A stretch of 64,000 nucleotides of DNA from Enterococcus sp. HY326 (GCF_026157065.1 NZ_JANLGQ010000003.1:248001-312000); one strand, 5' to 3'; positions 42,551 through 54,786 are shown, counted from the stretch's first letter. Notes: generated by a model from the sequence alone, not told the origin. Numbers and translations: made by a program.

Positions 42551-43369
42551 TTAGAGTATTGTCAAAAATAGACTGAGGAAGACGGTTAGTAGACCAGTCA
42601 GAAAATTAATCATATCGTTATTGGCCCATTGATAGCCTTTGACGAGGTTAGTCGCCTGTTGGTGATGGACTTCTTTTTCAGTGAGCTGTTTGCAAACAAC
42701 GCAGCGATAAAGAGCCTGAATCGTTGCACCTAAAAAACTGTCAATAACGGAGCCGCTGATGCCAACCAAAAAAGGAATGAGCAGAAATTCCCACGGCGGC
42801 AGCTGGAAGCCGTGACTCATACTTAAAAAAAGAAAGAAACTTGCAGCAACTAAAAATGAACCTATGATGGATGCGGCTGTTCCTAGCAAACTGATGGCAC
42901 CAGATTGTCCATTTAATAATGGTTTTAAAGTTAAAATTGAGCGGGGCGGCTTTGCTGAAAGCATGCCGACTTCTGATGCCCACGTGTCGGCAGTAGCTCC
43001 GGCTAGACTGCTGACAAAGGCGATGAGAAAAATAATATCTTTGGTGACAGCATAAAACAGCAACGCAAAAAAAGCTGGCAGTGTATTGGCTAAAACCTGC
43101 TGTTGGTCCCGCTGACTGCCTTTTTCAATAATTTGTGATTGTTCATTTTTATGGAAGGCTTGTTTTAAGAATGAAATTATGGCGGAAGTCCCAAAGAGCA
43201 AGCCAATCAGAATAATTGCATACCAGGGCCCCATTGCAATCACCAGACTGCCTAAAAGGATGCTGGCAATCATACCTGACAGGGTTAGGAGATTTAATAA
43301 ATAGGCTAAAAAAGCGATACTGCCGGACAGCAGCAGCCCAATCAGCAATTGATACAAGAAAATGACCAT
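42551..43369 (-). CDS. DUF92 family membrane protein
   Basis: The start at 43369 (MVIFLYQLLIG) follows GCGAGGTG and gives 272 residues with seven to eight hydrophobic helices. The frame is open to 43408. GATADTWASEVGMLSAKPPRSIL (seen about 130-152) is the hallmark of DUF92. Plant members (VTE6) phosphorylate phytyl phosphate, but the bacterial role is not known. It is transcribed alone and divergent from the AI-2E transporter gene. Confidence 0.8.
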   Translation of the reverse strand: MVIFLYQLLIGLLLSGSIAFLAYLLNLLTLSGMIASILLGSLVIAMGPWYAIILIGLLFGTSAIISFLKQAFHKNEQSQIIEKGSQRDQQQVLANTLPAFFALLFYAVTKDIIFLIAFVSSLAGATADTWASEVGMLSAKPPRSILTLKPLLNGQSGAISLLGTAASIIGSFLVAASFFLFLSMSHGFQLPPWEFLLIPFLVGISGSVIDSFLGATIQALYRCVVCKQLTEKEVHHQQATNLVKGYQWANNDMINFLTGLLTVFLSLFLTIL

Positions 43370-43466
43370 AACAAACACCTCGCAGTTAAATTTTACCATA
43401 TTTTTCAAAATTAACCCTTTTCAAAATAATCTTTGGTAAAATGAGGAGAGGAAGGGGGAAATTTTT

Positions 43467-44591
43467 TTGGGAAAAAATTGGAAACAATCTAAATTACTTT
43501 ATTGGACGATTGAAATCGTTTTAATTATTGTCGGCATTTTTTTCGTATTGCAAATGCCGAATGTCTTCCGACCATTTTTAACGATGCTGTCGGCAATCTT
43601 TTTACCGCTTTTAGTCTCGGGTTTCCTCTATTATATGTTGGACCCGCTAGTGTCTAAAATGGCGGCTAAGGGCTTACCACGAATCTTTGGTGCAATTATC
43701 TGCTTGGCAATTTTGATTTTATTGCTGGTCTTAGGGGTGATGAATATTATTCCTCAGTTGGCTCATCAAGCAGTTCAGCTATCGCAAAGCTTGCCAACTT
43801 ATTTGCAGGAAACGGGGCGCTGGTTAGAAAGCATCGCCCGCCATCCAGATTTGCAGGGACTAGATTTAACAAACGAATTGCAATCGGCTAATCTAACCCT
43901 CAGTAATTTACTGAATGTGGTCTTGGTCAATGTCACCAACAGTCTGACGACTATTTTTAGTTTTCTGATGCAATTTTTTGTCATTCTGTTCACAGTGCCG
44001 TTTATCCTCCTCTTTATGTTTAAAGACGGTGATAAATTTTCCGGTGCTTTAGGCAAGTTTTTTTCGGCCTCGATTCGCAGTGAATTACAGGAAACTGTCA
44101 GAGAAATGAATGACACTTTATCGGCGTATATCAGCTCGACGATGATTGATGCGGTAATTATCGGCGTCATGTCCTTTGTGGCGATGACCTTACTAAATCA
44201 GCCTTATGCACTTTTATTAGCAGTCGTCTGCGGCGTGACGAATATTATCCCTTATGTGGGACCGTTTATTGGAGCATTGCCGGCGGTGATTGTCGGACTA
44301 TTTATTTCTCCCTGGCAAGCGTTGTATATCGGCCTTTCCATTTTGGTTATCCAGCAATTGGACGGCAATGTGATTAAGCCGTTATTATTCGGCAAAAATT
44401 TAAATATCCATCCATTAACGATTATTTTAGTCTTAATCGCCGCCGGCAGTGTAGCCGGAGTTGTCGGGATGCTAATTTGTATTCCAGTTTACGCTGTAAT
44501 CAAAACGTTAGTCTTAAATATCCGAAAAATTTGGCAGCTGCGCAATCGCCGCCTCGTCAGTGAAGGTGAGGAGATGTCTGATGAATCGTAA
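43467..44591 (+). CDS. AI-2E family transporter
   Basis: The 374-residue membrane protein has about seven hydrophobic segments and the family motifs FTVPFILLFMFKDGDKF (about 170-186) and NIIPYVGPFIGALPAVIVGL (about 257-276). The family was named for AI-2 export, but members also act as sodium/proton antiporters or unknown permeases. The start is TTG behind GGAAGGGGG. It overlaps glpP by 11 bp. Confidence 0.82.
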   Translation: MGKNWKQSKLLYWTIEIVLIIVGIFFVLQMPNVFRPFLTMLSAIFLPLLVSGFLYYMLDPLVSKMAAKGLPRIFGAIICLAILILLLVLGVMNIIPQLAHQAVQLSQSLPTYLQETGRWLESIARHPDLQGLDLTNELQSANLTLSNLLNVVLVNVTNSLTTIFSFLMQFFVILFTVPFILLFMFKDGDKFSGALGKFFSASIRSELQETVREMNDTLSAYISSTMIDAVIIGVMSFVAMTLLNQPYALLLAVVCGVTNIIPYVGPFIGALPAVIVGLFISPWQALYIGLSILVIQQLDGNVIKPLLFGKNLNIHPLTIILVLIAAGSVAGVVGMLICIPVYAVIKTLVLNIRKIWQLRNRRLVSEGEEMSDES

Positions 44592-45147
44592 ATTATATCA
44601 AGCCTTAGAAAATTCACCGATTATCGCTGCTATTAATAACAGCAGCGAACTAACAGCTGCCTTGGCAACTGATGTAGCAGTCGTGTTTGTACTTCATTCT
44701 AATTTGATGGAGCTGGCGAAGCTGTCAAAAGCCATTAAAGAAAGCGGAAAATTAGGCTTTTTACACGCTGATTTAGTCAAAGGCTTATCCACCGATGACA
44801 TGGCGATTGAATACATCAGCCGTCACAGCGGATTTGACGGCATTATTTCGACAAAGCCGGCGATGATACGCTCTGCTAAAAAGCATCAGCTGCTAACTGT
44901 TCAGCGCTTCTTTCTTTTAGATTCCACCGCCTTGGCAAATGTTGAACGGCAAATTTCTTTAACCGAGGCTGATTTGGTGGAGGTCTTGCCAAATGTTTCA
45001 CCCAAAATTATTAAAGGCGTTCAGCAAAAAGCAAAGCGGCCTTTAATCGTTGGTGGGTTAATCAAAGACAAAGAGGATGTTTTTGCCACTTTGGGAGCTG
45101 GTGCCTTAGCGATTTCGACAACGAGTCAGCAGGTGTGGAATAGCTGA
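44581..45147 (+). CDS. glpP: Glycerol-3-phosphate responsive antiterminator GlpP
   Basis: The ATG at 44581 behind GGTGAGGAG gives 188 residues of the GlpP TIM-barrel family. FLHADLVKGLS (about 59-69), GFDGIISTKPAMIRSAKKHQLLTVQRFFLLD (split about 84-114) and EVLPNVSPKIIKGV near 138 match GlpP. In Bacillus subtilis, GlpP with glycerol-3-phosphate prevents termination in the leader of glpD and glpFK. Here a leader terminator lies 105 bp downstream, in front of the glp-like oxidoreductase operon. Confidence 0.92.
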   Translation: MNRKLYQALENSPIIAAINNSSELTAALATDVAVVFVLHSNLMELAKLSKAIKESGKLGFLHADLVKGLSTDDMAIEYISRHSGFDGIISTKPAMIRSAKKHQLLTVQRFFLLDSTALANVERQISLTEADLVEVLPNVSPKIIKGVQQKAKRPLIVGGLIKDKEDVFATLGAGALAISTTSQQVWNS

Positions 45148-45180
45148 GTAGCTTCACAAAGAAAACCAAATCTCAAAAGC

Positions 45181-45221
45181 ATGAAAACGCTATTGTAGCT
45201 TTTTCTGTGAAATGATATAAT
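45181..45221 (+). promoter_or_regulatory. glp operon promoter with cre-like site
   Basis: TTGTAG (45193-45198) and TATAAT (45216-45221) are 17 bp apart. ATGAAAACGCTATTG (45181-45195) resembles the CcpA cre consensus with mismatches at its 3' end and overlaps the -35. Catabolite repression of glycerol use would be expected. Confidence 0.6.
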
Positions 45222-45251
45222 AACAATAAGTAAATATCTGCTAGAGAGATG

Positions 45252-45310
45252 AGAGTATAGCGGCATTCACCAAAAAAACTTGGTGTTTGTTAGCTGTACT
45301 CTTTTTTTCG
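45252..45310 (+). terminator. GlpP-type leader terminator
   Basis: A 10-bp stem (45252-45261 with 45293-45302, one G.U) continues through CACCAA/TTGGTG (45268-45273, 45280-45285) and ends in a run of seven T. It lies within the untranslated leader about 30 bp before the coding start, the position expected for a GlpP-controlled attenuator. Confidence 0.8.
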
Positions 45311-45338
45311 GATATTTTTAAGACAGGGGGAAGGAAAA

Positions 45339-46802
45339 ATGTACGATGTAATAATCATTGGCTGCGGAATTGTCGGCGCTTCAACCGCCTATGAATTAAG
45401 TAAGTACCAGTTGAAAACTCTAGTCCTAGAAGCTGAAGATGATATTAGTTTAGGTCAAACGAAGGCCAATAGTGCAATTATGCACGCCGGCTATGACCCA
45501 GAGCCGGGAACGTTGATGGCTAAGTTAAATGTTGAAGGTGCTGAGCTTTGTAAAGAGTTGTGTCAAAAATTATCAGTTCACTATCATCAAATCGGTTCTT
45601 TAGTTGTTGCCTTTGCAGAAGATGAACTGCCTACCTTACAGGAATTGTTGGAGCGGGGCCAGCAAAATGGTGTCAAAGATTTACGAATTATTGACCAAGC
45701 AGAATTGCGGGAAATGGAGCCGAATTTGTCACAGGAAGCATTAGCCGCTTTGTGGGCACCGACTGCAGCCGTGATTAATCCTTGGGAATTGTGTATTGCC
45801 TTAGGAGAAACGGCAGTCGTTAATGGCGTCGAGCTGTCCTTAAACCAGCGGGTACAAAATATTGAAGCAATAACTGGTGGCTACCGCATCACAACGGAAA
45901 CAGATAGCTTTGAAACGCGTTTTGTTTTTAATGCTGCGGGTGTCCATTCTGATTTGATTCATAACTTAGTGGCCGAACCTAGTTTTAAAATCACACCGAA
46001 TCGCGGGGAATATTTTTTATTGGATAAATCAGAAGGGAATGTCGTCAATACTGTCGTCTTCCAATGTCCTTCAAAGGTCGGCAAAGGCGTGTTGGTTTCT
46101 CCGACGGTTTATGGCAATTTAATTGTCGGGCCTAACTCAGAAGCGGTCCCGACGGAAGAATTAGATACTGGCCTAGATACGGCCAATACAGCGGCCGGCA
46201 TGGAACAAGTAGCGGAGCTGGCAAAACGCTCTGTACCGGATTTAAATCTGCGGCAATCGATTCGCAATTTTTCTGGAGTCAGAGCGAACAGTACCGCCAG
46301 CGATTTTATTATTCAAGAAGCGGCACCGGGCTTTATTGATTTGGCCGGTATTAAATCCCCCGGCTTAACTTCGGCTCCAGCGATTGCCAAATATGGCATA
46401 AACTTGTTGGAAGAAGCTGTCGGAGAACAATTTGTTGAAAAGGCTGGATTTATCGATGAACGGCAACATGTGATTTTCCAAAATCTGACCTTGGCTGAAA
46501 AAAATCAATTGATTAAGGAACAACCAGATTACGGTCGGGTGATTTGTCGCTGTGAAACGATTACCGAAGGAGAGATTAGAGCAGCGGCTCATTCGCCGAT
46601 TCCCCCGGTTTCTGTTGATGGGATTAAACGCCGCTGTAATACTGGTATGGGGCGCTGTCAGGGTGGATTCTGCGGGCCTCGTGTGGTAGAAATTTTAGCG
46701 GATGAATTAGGTGTCTCGCCATTAGATATTTATCAAGATCGAAGGGGCAGCTTTATTTTAGAAGCAGCCACCAAAGAAGCGGAGGTGACTGAGCATGCAT
46801 GA
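45339..46802 (+). CDS. FAD-dependent oxidoreductase with BFD-like [2Fe-2S] domain (GlpA-like)
   Basis: The 487-residue protein has a DAO-type FAD domain (VIIIGCGIVGASTAYELSK at 4-22, SAIMHAGYDPEPGTLMAKL near 47-65) and a C-terminal BFD-like domain with VICRCETITEGE near 403 and GMGRCQGGFCGP near 436-447. The four cysteines should bind a [2Fe-2S] cluster. Similar proteins are annotated as anaerobic glycerol-3-phosphate dehydrogenase subunit A or L-2-hydroxyglutarate oxidase-like. The position after glpP and the leader favours glycerol-3-phosphate. It overlaps the next gene by 8 bp. Confidence 0.82.
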   Translation: MYDVIIIGCGIVGASTAYELSKYQLKTLVLEAEDDISLGQTKANSAIMHAGYDPEPGTLMAKLNVEGAELCKELCQKLSVHYHQIGSLVVAFAEDELPTLQELLERGQQNGVKDLRIIDQAELREMEPNLSQEALAALWAPTAAVINPWELCIALGETAVVNGVELSLNQRVQNIEAITGGYRITTETDSFETRFVFNAAGVHSDLIHNLVAEPSFKITPNRGEYFLLDKSEGNVVNTVVFQCPSKVGKGVLVSPTVYGNLIVGPNSEAVPTEELDTGLDTANTAAGMEQVAELAKRSVPDLNLRQSIRNFSGVRANSTASDFIIQEAAPGFIDLAGIKSPGLTSAPAIAKYGINLLEEAVGEQFVEKAGFIDERQHVIFQNLTLAEKNQLIKEQPDYGRVICRCETITEGEIRAAAHSPIPPVSVDGIKRRCNTGMGRCQGGFCGPRVVEILADELGVSPLDIYQDRRGSFILEAATKEAEVTEHA

Positions 46803-48057
46803 TTTAATCGTGGTTGGCGGCGGGCCCGCTGGGTTAGCAGCAGCTTATGCAGCCTATCATAAAGGATTGAAAGACATTGTAATTATTGAACGGGATAAAG
46901 AATTGGGCGGCATTTTGAATCAATGTATTCATAACGGCTTTGGCCTTCACCAGTTTAAAGAAGAATTGACCGGCCCTGAGTACGCCAATCGGTTTATCGA
47001 GATGATTGCGGCAACTGAGGTGGAAGTTTTGACGGATACGATGGTTTTAGAAGTCACACCGGAAAAACAAGTCCACATTGTCAATCAAAGCGGTGGCTAT
47101 CAAATTTTAGAAGCGCAGGCGATTGTGCTCGCGATGGGCTGCCGGGAACGAACTAGAGGTGCCATCGGCATTCCTGGAAGTCGACCAGCCGGCATTTATA
47201 CCGCCGGTGCCGCTCAACGCTATGTAAATATGGAGGGCTACTTAGTCGGGAAAAAAGTAATGATTCTCGGTTCTGGCGATATCGGTTTGATTATGGCTCG
47301 CCGGATGACCTTAGAAGGGGCAGAGGTGTTGGCCTGTGTTGAAGTGATGCCTTATTCCGGCGGCTTAACTCGAAATATTGTTCAATGTCTGGATGACTAT
47401 GATATTCCGCTCTTTTTATCCCACACAATTACTGATATTCGTGGAAAAAATCGTGTGGAATCTGTTGTAGTGGCGGAAGTCGATGAAAATCGCCAGCCAA
47501 TTGCTGGCACCGAACAAGTCTTTGAATGTGACACCGTCTTATTGTCAGTTGGCTTAATTCCAGAAAACGAGTTAAGCAAAGGTGCCGGTGTGGTTTTAGA
47601 TCGCCGAACCAATGGTGCTATCGTCTATGAAAATATGGAAACCTCGATTCCCGGTATTTTTGCCTGCGGAAATGTAGTGCATGTTCATGATTTAGTCGAT
47701 TTTGTGACAGAGGAAAGTATCAAGGCGGGGGATGCTGCTGCCGATTATGTCTTAAATCAGGGAGACAGCGCTGAAGGCGAATTGCTCACCATTAAAAATG
47801 GTGAGCATGTGACCTATGTCGTGCCGCAAAAAGTTCGGGCAGATCAAGTTGATAAGCGGGTGGAGTTGTCCTTTAGAGTCAATAAAGTTTACGATGACAG
47901 CCTGATTACGATTCAGTCTGATGGAGAAGTCTTGGCGAAATTCAAACGGACCTATATCGTACCTGGAGAGATGGAGAAGGTTAAATTGAGCCGCAAAGTC
48001 ATCGACAAAATTCACAACGGCGAAGTTGAGATTTGTGTAGAGGAGGTCCAAGTATGA
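46795..48057 (+). CDS. FAD/NAD(P)-binding oxidoreductase (pyridine nucleotide-disulfide fold)
   Basis: The 420-residue protein has FAD motif LIVVGGGPAGLAAAYAA (3-19) and NAD(P) motif VMILGSGDIGLIMARRM (about 158-174). A conserved MGCRERTRGAIGIPGSRPAGI block (seen near 113-132) lacks a redox CxxC, so it is not a thioredoxin reductase. In Clostridia and enterococci it occurs with the two neighbours here, and probably passes electrons between the GlpA-like subunit and NAD(P). It overlaps the third gene by 4 bp. Confidence 0.8.
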   Translation: MHDLIVVGGGPAGLAAAYAAYHKGLKDIVIIERDKELGGILNQCIHNGFGLHQFKEELTGPEYANRFIEMIAATEVEVLTDTMVLEVTPEKQVHIVNQSGGYQILEAQAIVLAMGCRERTRGAIGIPGSRPAGIYTAGAAQRYVNMEGYLVGKKVMILGSGDIGLIMARRMTLEGAEVLACVEVMPYSGGLTRNIVQCLDDYDIPLFLSHTITDIRGKNRVESVVVAEVDENRQPIAGTEQVFECDTVLLSVGLIPENELSKGAGVVLDRRTNGAIVYENMETSIPGIFACGNVVHVHDLVDFVTEESIKAGDAAADYVLNQGDSAEGELLTIKNGEHVTYVVPQKVRADQVDKRVELSFRVNKVYDDSLITIQSDGEVLAKFKRTYIVPGEMEKVKLSRKVIDKIHNGEVEICVEEVQV

Positions 48058-48398
48058 AACAGTTTATTTGTATCATGTGCCCAAAGGGATGTCATCTTTC
48101 CGTCGATGAGCAAAATGATTATGCGGTGACTGGCTATAGCTGTGCCAAGGGCATTAAATATGGCAAGGCGGAGGCGACAAATCCTGTGCGGGTAGTGACG
48201 TCAACTGTGGTTGTCGAAGGTGGTCAACGCAACCGTGTACCGGTTAAAACAGCAGATGGCATTCCGAAGACCGAAGTGATTGATGCTATGAAGGTCATCA
48301 ATCAAGTTCATTTAAAATCGCCGGTTCACATTGGCGATGTCGTGGTCAAGGATTTACTGGGAACTGGCATCGATGTAGTGGCAACTGCAAATATGTAA
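48054..48398 (+). CDS. DUF1667 cysteine-rich protein
   Basis: The ATG at 48054, behind AGGAGG, gives 114 residues; the frame is open to 48033. FICIMCPKGCHLSV (about 3-16) has CxxCxxxC and a further Cys lies in GYSCAKG near 31, suggesting a metal or Fe-S site. DUF1667 accompanies the two flavoproteins as a third subunit and replaces GlpC, with which it shares no fold. Its role in electron transfer is inferred only. Confidence 0.82.
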   Translation: MKQFICIMCPKGCHLSVDEQNDYAVTGYSCAKGIKYGKAEATNPVRVVTSTVVVEGGQRNRVPVKTADGIPKTEVIDAMKVINQVHLKSPVHIGDVVVKDLLGTGIDVVATANM

Positions 48399-48400
48399 CT

Positions 48401-48488
48401 AAAAAGTGTCAGAGCCCAGCTTGTAAAGCGCCCCAATAAAATAATTAGGGCGCTGCCTGTTACAAGTTTAGCTACTGACACTTTTTTT
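48401..48488. terminator. Long bidirectional terminator
   Basis: AAAAGTGTCAG pairs with CTGACACTTTT at the base, with inner CTTGTAA/TTACAAG and CGCCC/GGGCG stems, and has A-rich and T-rich ends. It lies between the glp-like operon and the convergent gntR gene. Confidence 0.85.
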
Positions 48489-49194
48489 ATATTTTTCCAT
48501 TACTCTGCAGGAAAAATTGCGAATGCTCGTAGTGGTAATAATTTTTGGCGAAGTCAAAGGGGTCGCCATTATTGGCATAATAAATTTCTTCAATTAATAA
48601 CATCGGCGAGTTTTCCGGCAGTTCTAAATGCTGGGAAATTTCGCCTTTTGTTTTGTGAACGCTCAAGTAACGGTCGGAAAAACCGATTTGAATGTTCAAG
48701 CCATCCACCAAATATTGAAAAATCGAGCCCTCGGCAATCGACTTACTCATAAAGGTCACGACGCTTTTTTTATAATAGGACTCCTCCACACATAAAATTT
48801 GGCCATTAATATATTGGACCCGCTTAATTTGATAGACCTCATCAGCTGTGGTGCAGTGAAGATTATTGGCCACCTCTTCTGGTGCTTTGATAACTTTCAC
48901 ACTTAGAACTTTCGCCTGCATCTCAGCATAATCTAAGTCACCGGAAAAGCCTTGATTTTCTAAAAGAGTCAAGTAGCCAATCCGTTTTTTGCGGCGCACA
49001 AAAATGCCGCTGCCTTGGACTTGATAAATAAAGCCTCGAGATTCCAAAACTTTCAGAGTCTGTAAAATGGTGTTTTTGCTGACCTGATACTCTGTGACCA
49101 ATTCGCCAACGCTCGGTAATTTGGTTCCCTGTTCTAAATCTTTTTCAATAATTTTGGCTTCAATTTGCGAAGCCACTTCTTGATATTTCAACAT
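48487..49194 (-). CDS. GntR family regulator of the beta-glucoside operon
   Basis: The 235-residue protein has an N-terminal winged helix (ATG at 49194, KYQEVASQIEAKII...LPSVGELVTEYQVSKNTILQTLKVLESRGFIYQVQGSGIFV) and a UTRA domain (about 85-230). It is divergent from the PTS operon and the shared region holds three inverted repeats with TGTA half-sites. It is most likely the local repressor, released by a phosphorylated beta-glucoside. Confidence 0.85.
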   Translation of the reverse strand: MLKYQEVASQIEAKIIEKDLEQGTKLPSVGELVTEYQVSKNTILQTLKVLESRGFIYQVQGSGIFVRRKKRIGYLTLLENQGFSGDLDYAEMQAKVLSVKVIKAPEEVANNLHCTTADEVYQIKRVQYINGQILCVEESYYKKSVVTFMSKSIAEGSIFQYLVDGLNIQIGFSDRYLSVHKTKGEISQHLELPENSPMLLIEEIYYANNGDPFDFAKNYYHYEHSQFFLQSNGKI

Positions 49195-49245
49195 AATTTT
49201 CGCTCCAGATATTCAGTGAATTTATTTTAACAGAAAAAAAGGTCC

Positions 49246-49307
49246 TTGACAAAGTGTATGGTTACATTTATATTGTACCCATACAATATAAATTGTAAAG
49301 GTATAAT
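49246..49307 (+). promoter_or_regulatory. Beta-glucoside operon promoter and three operators
   Basis: TTGACA (49246-49251) and TATATT (49269-49274) are 17 bp apart. TGTATGGTTACA (49255-49266), ATTGTACCCATACAAT (49272-49287, perfect) and ATTGTAAAGGTATAAT (49292-49307) are inverted repeats with 4-bp centres. They cover the spacer, -10 and start region, as expected for GntR repression. Confidence 0.8.
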
Positions 49308-49330
49308 TTATAAATAAGGGAGTTTTTCGA

Positions 49331-52668
<3,338 letters not shown>

Positions 52669-52689
52669 TTTTCTGATAAGGAGAAGCGA

Positions 52690-53523
52690 ATGAGTAAAGT
52701 AATTTTTCTAGATGTTGACGGCACCTTGGTGGATTATGAAAATAATTTACCGGAATCAGCGGTGGCAGCGATTAAGCAGGCCCAAAAAAATGGCCATAAG
52801 GTGTATATTTCCACCGGCCGCAGTAAAGCTGAGATTTACGATGATATCTTAGCCATCGGATTGGATGGGATTATCGGCGGCAACGGTAGCTATGTTGAAG
52901 ATGGCGGTGAAGTGGTTATGCACCAATTGATTTCAGCCGAGGATAATCGGGCTGTCGTTGATTGGCTGGAGGCCCGCAACTTGGAATTTTATTTAGAAAG
53001 TAACAACGGCCTGTTTGCCAGCAAAAATTTTGCCAAGCGGGGTCAACCGGTGATTCAAGAATACAGCAAACGCAAAGGCGGTCCAGCAGATAAAGAAATG
53101 ACCGTGCATGATGCGTTTCCAGACATGATTTTTGATGGCGACTTGTACCGCGATGATGTTAATAAAATTAGTTTTATTCTAGATAGCTATCAAGATCATC
53201 TAGATTCGATTGAGGCCTTTCCTAATTTAAAACCCGGCACTTGGGGTGGCAAAGGGGAAATTGCTTTGTTCGGTGATTTAGGTGTCAAAGATATCACTAA
53301 AGCCCACGCCATTGATGTTTTGTTAGACCATATCGGCGCTAAACAAGAGGACACTTTGGCTTTTGGCGATGCCAAAGTCGATATCCCAATGTTAGAATAC
53401 TGTGCAGTTGGTGTCGCCATGGGCAATGGCGGCGATGAAATCAAAGCGATGACTGATTACATTACTGATGGGGTTAATGAAGACGGCTTGGCCAATGCCT
53501 TTAAGCATTTTGGGTTGATTTAG
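52690..53523 (+). CDS. HAD superfamily hydrolase, Cof type
   Basis: The 277-residue protein has the HAD motif I FLDVDGTLV (about 5-13), motif II STGRSKAEI near 40 and motif IV FGDAKVDIPML near 223-233. The C2B cap suits sugar phosphates. The ATG follows AAGGAGAAG. In this operon it may dephosphorylate an excess sugar phosphate; this is an inference from context only. Confidence 0.82.
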   Translation: MSKVIFLDVDGTLVDYENNLPESAVAAIKQAQKNGHKVYISTGRSKAEIYDDILAIGLDGIIGGNGSYVEDGGEVVMHQLISAEDNRAVVDWLEARNLEFYLESNNGLFASKNFAKRGQPVIQEYSKRKGGPADKEMTVHDAFPDMIFDGDLYRDDVNKISFILDSYQDHLDSIEAFPNLKPGTWGGKGEIALFGDLGVKDITKAHAIDVLLDHIGAKQEDTLAFGDAKVDIPMLEYCAVGVAMGNGGDEIKAMTDYITDGVNEDGLANAFKHFGLI

Positions 53524-53553
53524 AGTCAGGGCATATATGTAAATTCATACTAC

Positions 53554-53592
53554 AAAAAAACCTTAAAGCGGAAATTTCGCTTTAAGGTTTTT
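53554..53592. terminator. Bidirectional terminator, HAD/nrdF
   Basis: AAAAACCTTAAAGCG pairs with CGCTTTAAGGTTTTT around a 7-base loop, with A-rich and T-rich ends, between convergent genes. Confidence 0.9.
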
Positions 53593-53595
53593 ATT

Positions 53596-54561
53596 TTATT
53601 CCAACCCAATCAAATAATCATCATCCTGCATAGCTTCAACTTCACCCAGCAAATAGCCATTTCCGACTTGTGAGAAAAAGTCGTGGTTACTAGTGCCGGT
53701 GGAAATGCCGTTCATAACAATCGGATTCACATCGTTGGCTGTGTCAGGGAACATCGGGTCCATTCCAAGATTCATCAAGGCTTTGTTGGCGTTGTAACGC
53801 AAGAAAGTTTTGACTTCCTCAGTCCAGCCTAATTCATCATATAATTCTTCTGTATAGCGTTCTTCATTTTCATATAATTCATACAACAAATCGTACATCC
53901 AATCCTTTAAGGCTTCTTGTTCGCCTTCTGGCAGCTCGTTGTAGCCTAATTGGAATTTATAGCCGATATAGGTGCCGTGGACAGATTCATCACGAATAAT
54001 TAATTTAATGATTTCCGCAACATTGGCTAATTTATTGTTGCCTAAATAATAGAGCGGTGTGTAAAAACCTGAGTAAAAAAGGAAAGTTTCTAAAAAGACA
54101 CTGGCAACTTTTTTCTCAAGGGGTGTGCCGTTTTTATAAATTTCATTGACCCGCTCGGCTTTTTTCTGCAAATAAGGATTGGTATCCGTCCAGTCAAAAA
54201 TTTCGTCGATTTCCTTTTTGGTATTTAAGGTTGAGAAAATCGAAGAATAACTTTTGGCGTGAACAGATTCCATAAATTGAATATTGTTTAAGACGGCTTC
54301 CTCATGAGGGGTTCTGACATCGTTTCTCAGCTGTTCCATGCCGCTCTCAGATTGGACAGTATCTAATAGGGTTAAACCGCCGAAAACGTGGCCTACAGTT
54401 AATTTTTCTAAGGGACTTAACGTGCGCCAGTCATCTAAATCATTGGATAAGGGGATACGAGTATCCAGCCAAAATTGTTCTGTCAATTTTTCCCAGGTGG
54501 ACTTGTCAATCAAATCTTCAATTTCATTCCAGTTAATTGCTTTATAATAAGTTTCTGCCAT
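53596..54561 (-). CDS. nrdF: Class Ib ribonucleotide reductase beta subunit NrdF
   Basis: The 321-residue protein is the small subunit that holds the dimetal (Mn or Fe) tyrosyl radical cofactor. ESVHAKSYSSIFSTL (about 97-111) contains metal ligands Glu and His and the radical Tyr. The second Glu/His pair lies in VFLETFLFYSGFY and IIRDESVHGTYIG near 150-195. The start follows AAGGAGG. It is separated from nrdE by a 225-bp structured gap, an unusual spacing for this operon. Confidence 0.96.
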   Translation of the reverse strand: MAETYYKAINWNEIEDLIDKSTWEKLTEQFWLDTRIPLSNDLDDWRTLSPLEKLTVGHVFGGLTLLDTVQSESGMEQLRNDVRTPHEEAVLNNIQFMESVHAKSYSSIFSTLNTKKEIDEIFDWTDTNPYLQKKAERVNEIYKNGTPLEKKVASVFLETFLFYSGFYTPLYYLGNNKLANVAEIIKLIIRDESVHGTYIGYKFQLGYNELPEGEQEALKDWMYDLLYELYENEERYTEELYDELGWTEEVKTFLRYNANKALMNLGMDPMFPDTANDVNPIVMNGISTGTSNHDFFSQVGNGYLLGEVEAMQDDDYLIGLE

Positions 54562-54598
54562 AATGGGGACCTCCTTTAGTCAATTGCTTAAGAAAGGA

Positions 54599-54760
54599 GC
54601 CTGTGACAGTAGTTTTTAACAGCCGAAATCCCGAACTATATTGTATTTGCTTCTGCGGTCCCGGTAGGTCCGAATCACAAATGAACAATACAACAATACC
54701 TAATGATTTTCACTAGATGTCCTTCGTAAAGTTCGGCTTTGTTCTAACTAATGTCACAGC
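54599..54760. other. Structured element between nrdE and nrdF
   Basis: On the transcribed (minus) strand a long folded element fills the gap. Base CTGTGACA/TGTCACAG (54601-54608, 54752-54759), TAGTT/AACTA (54610-54614, 54746-54750), AGCCGAA/TTCGGCT (54621-54627, 54732-54738) and TTGTATT/AATACAA (54641-54647, 54687-54693) can pair. There is no T-run, so it is not a simple terminator. Confidence 0.65.
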
Positions 54761-54786
54761 CTCTTCAGTTTGTTTTTTCAAAAAGT

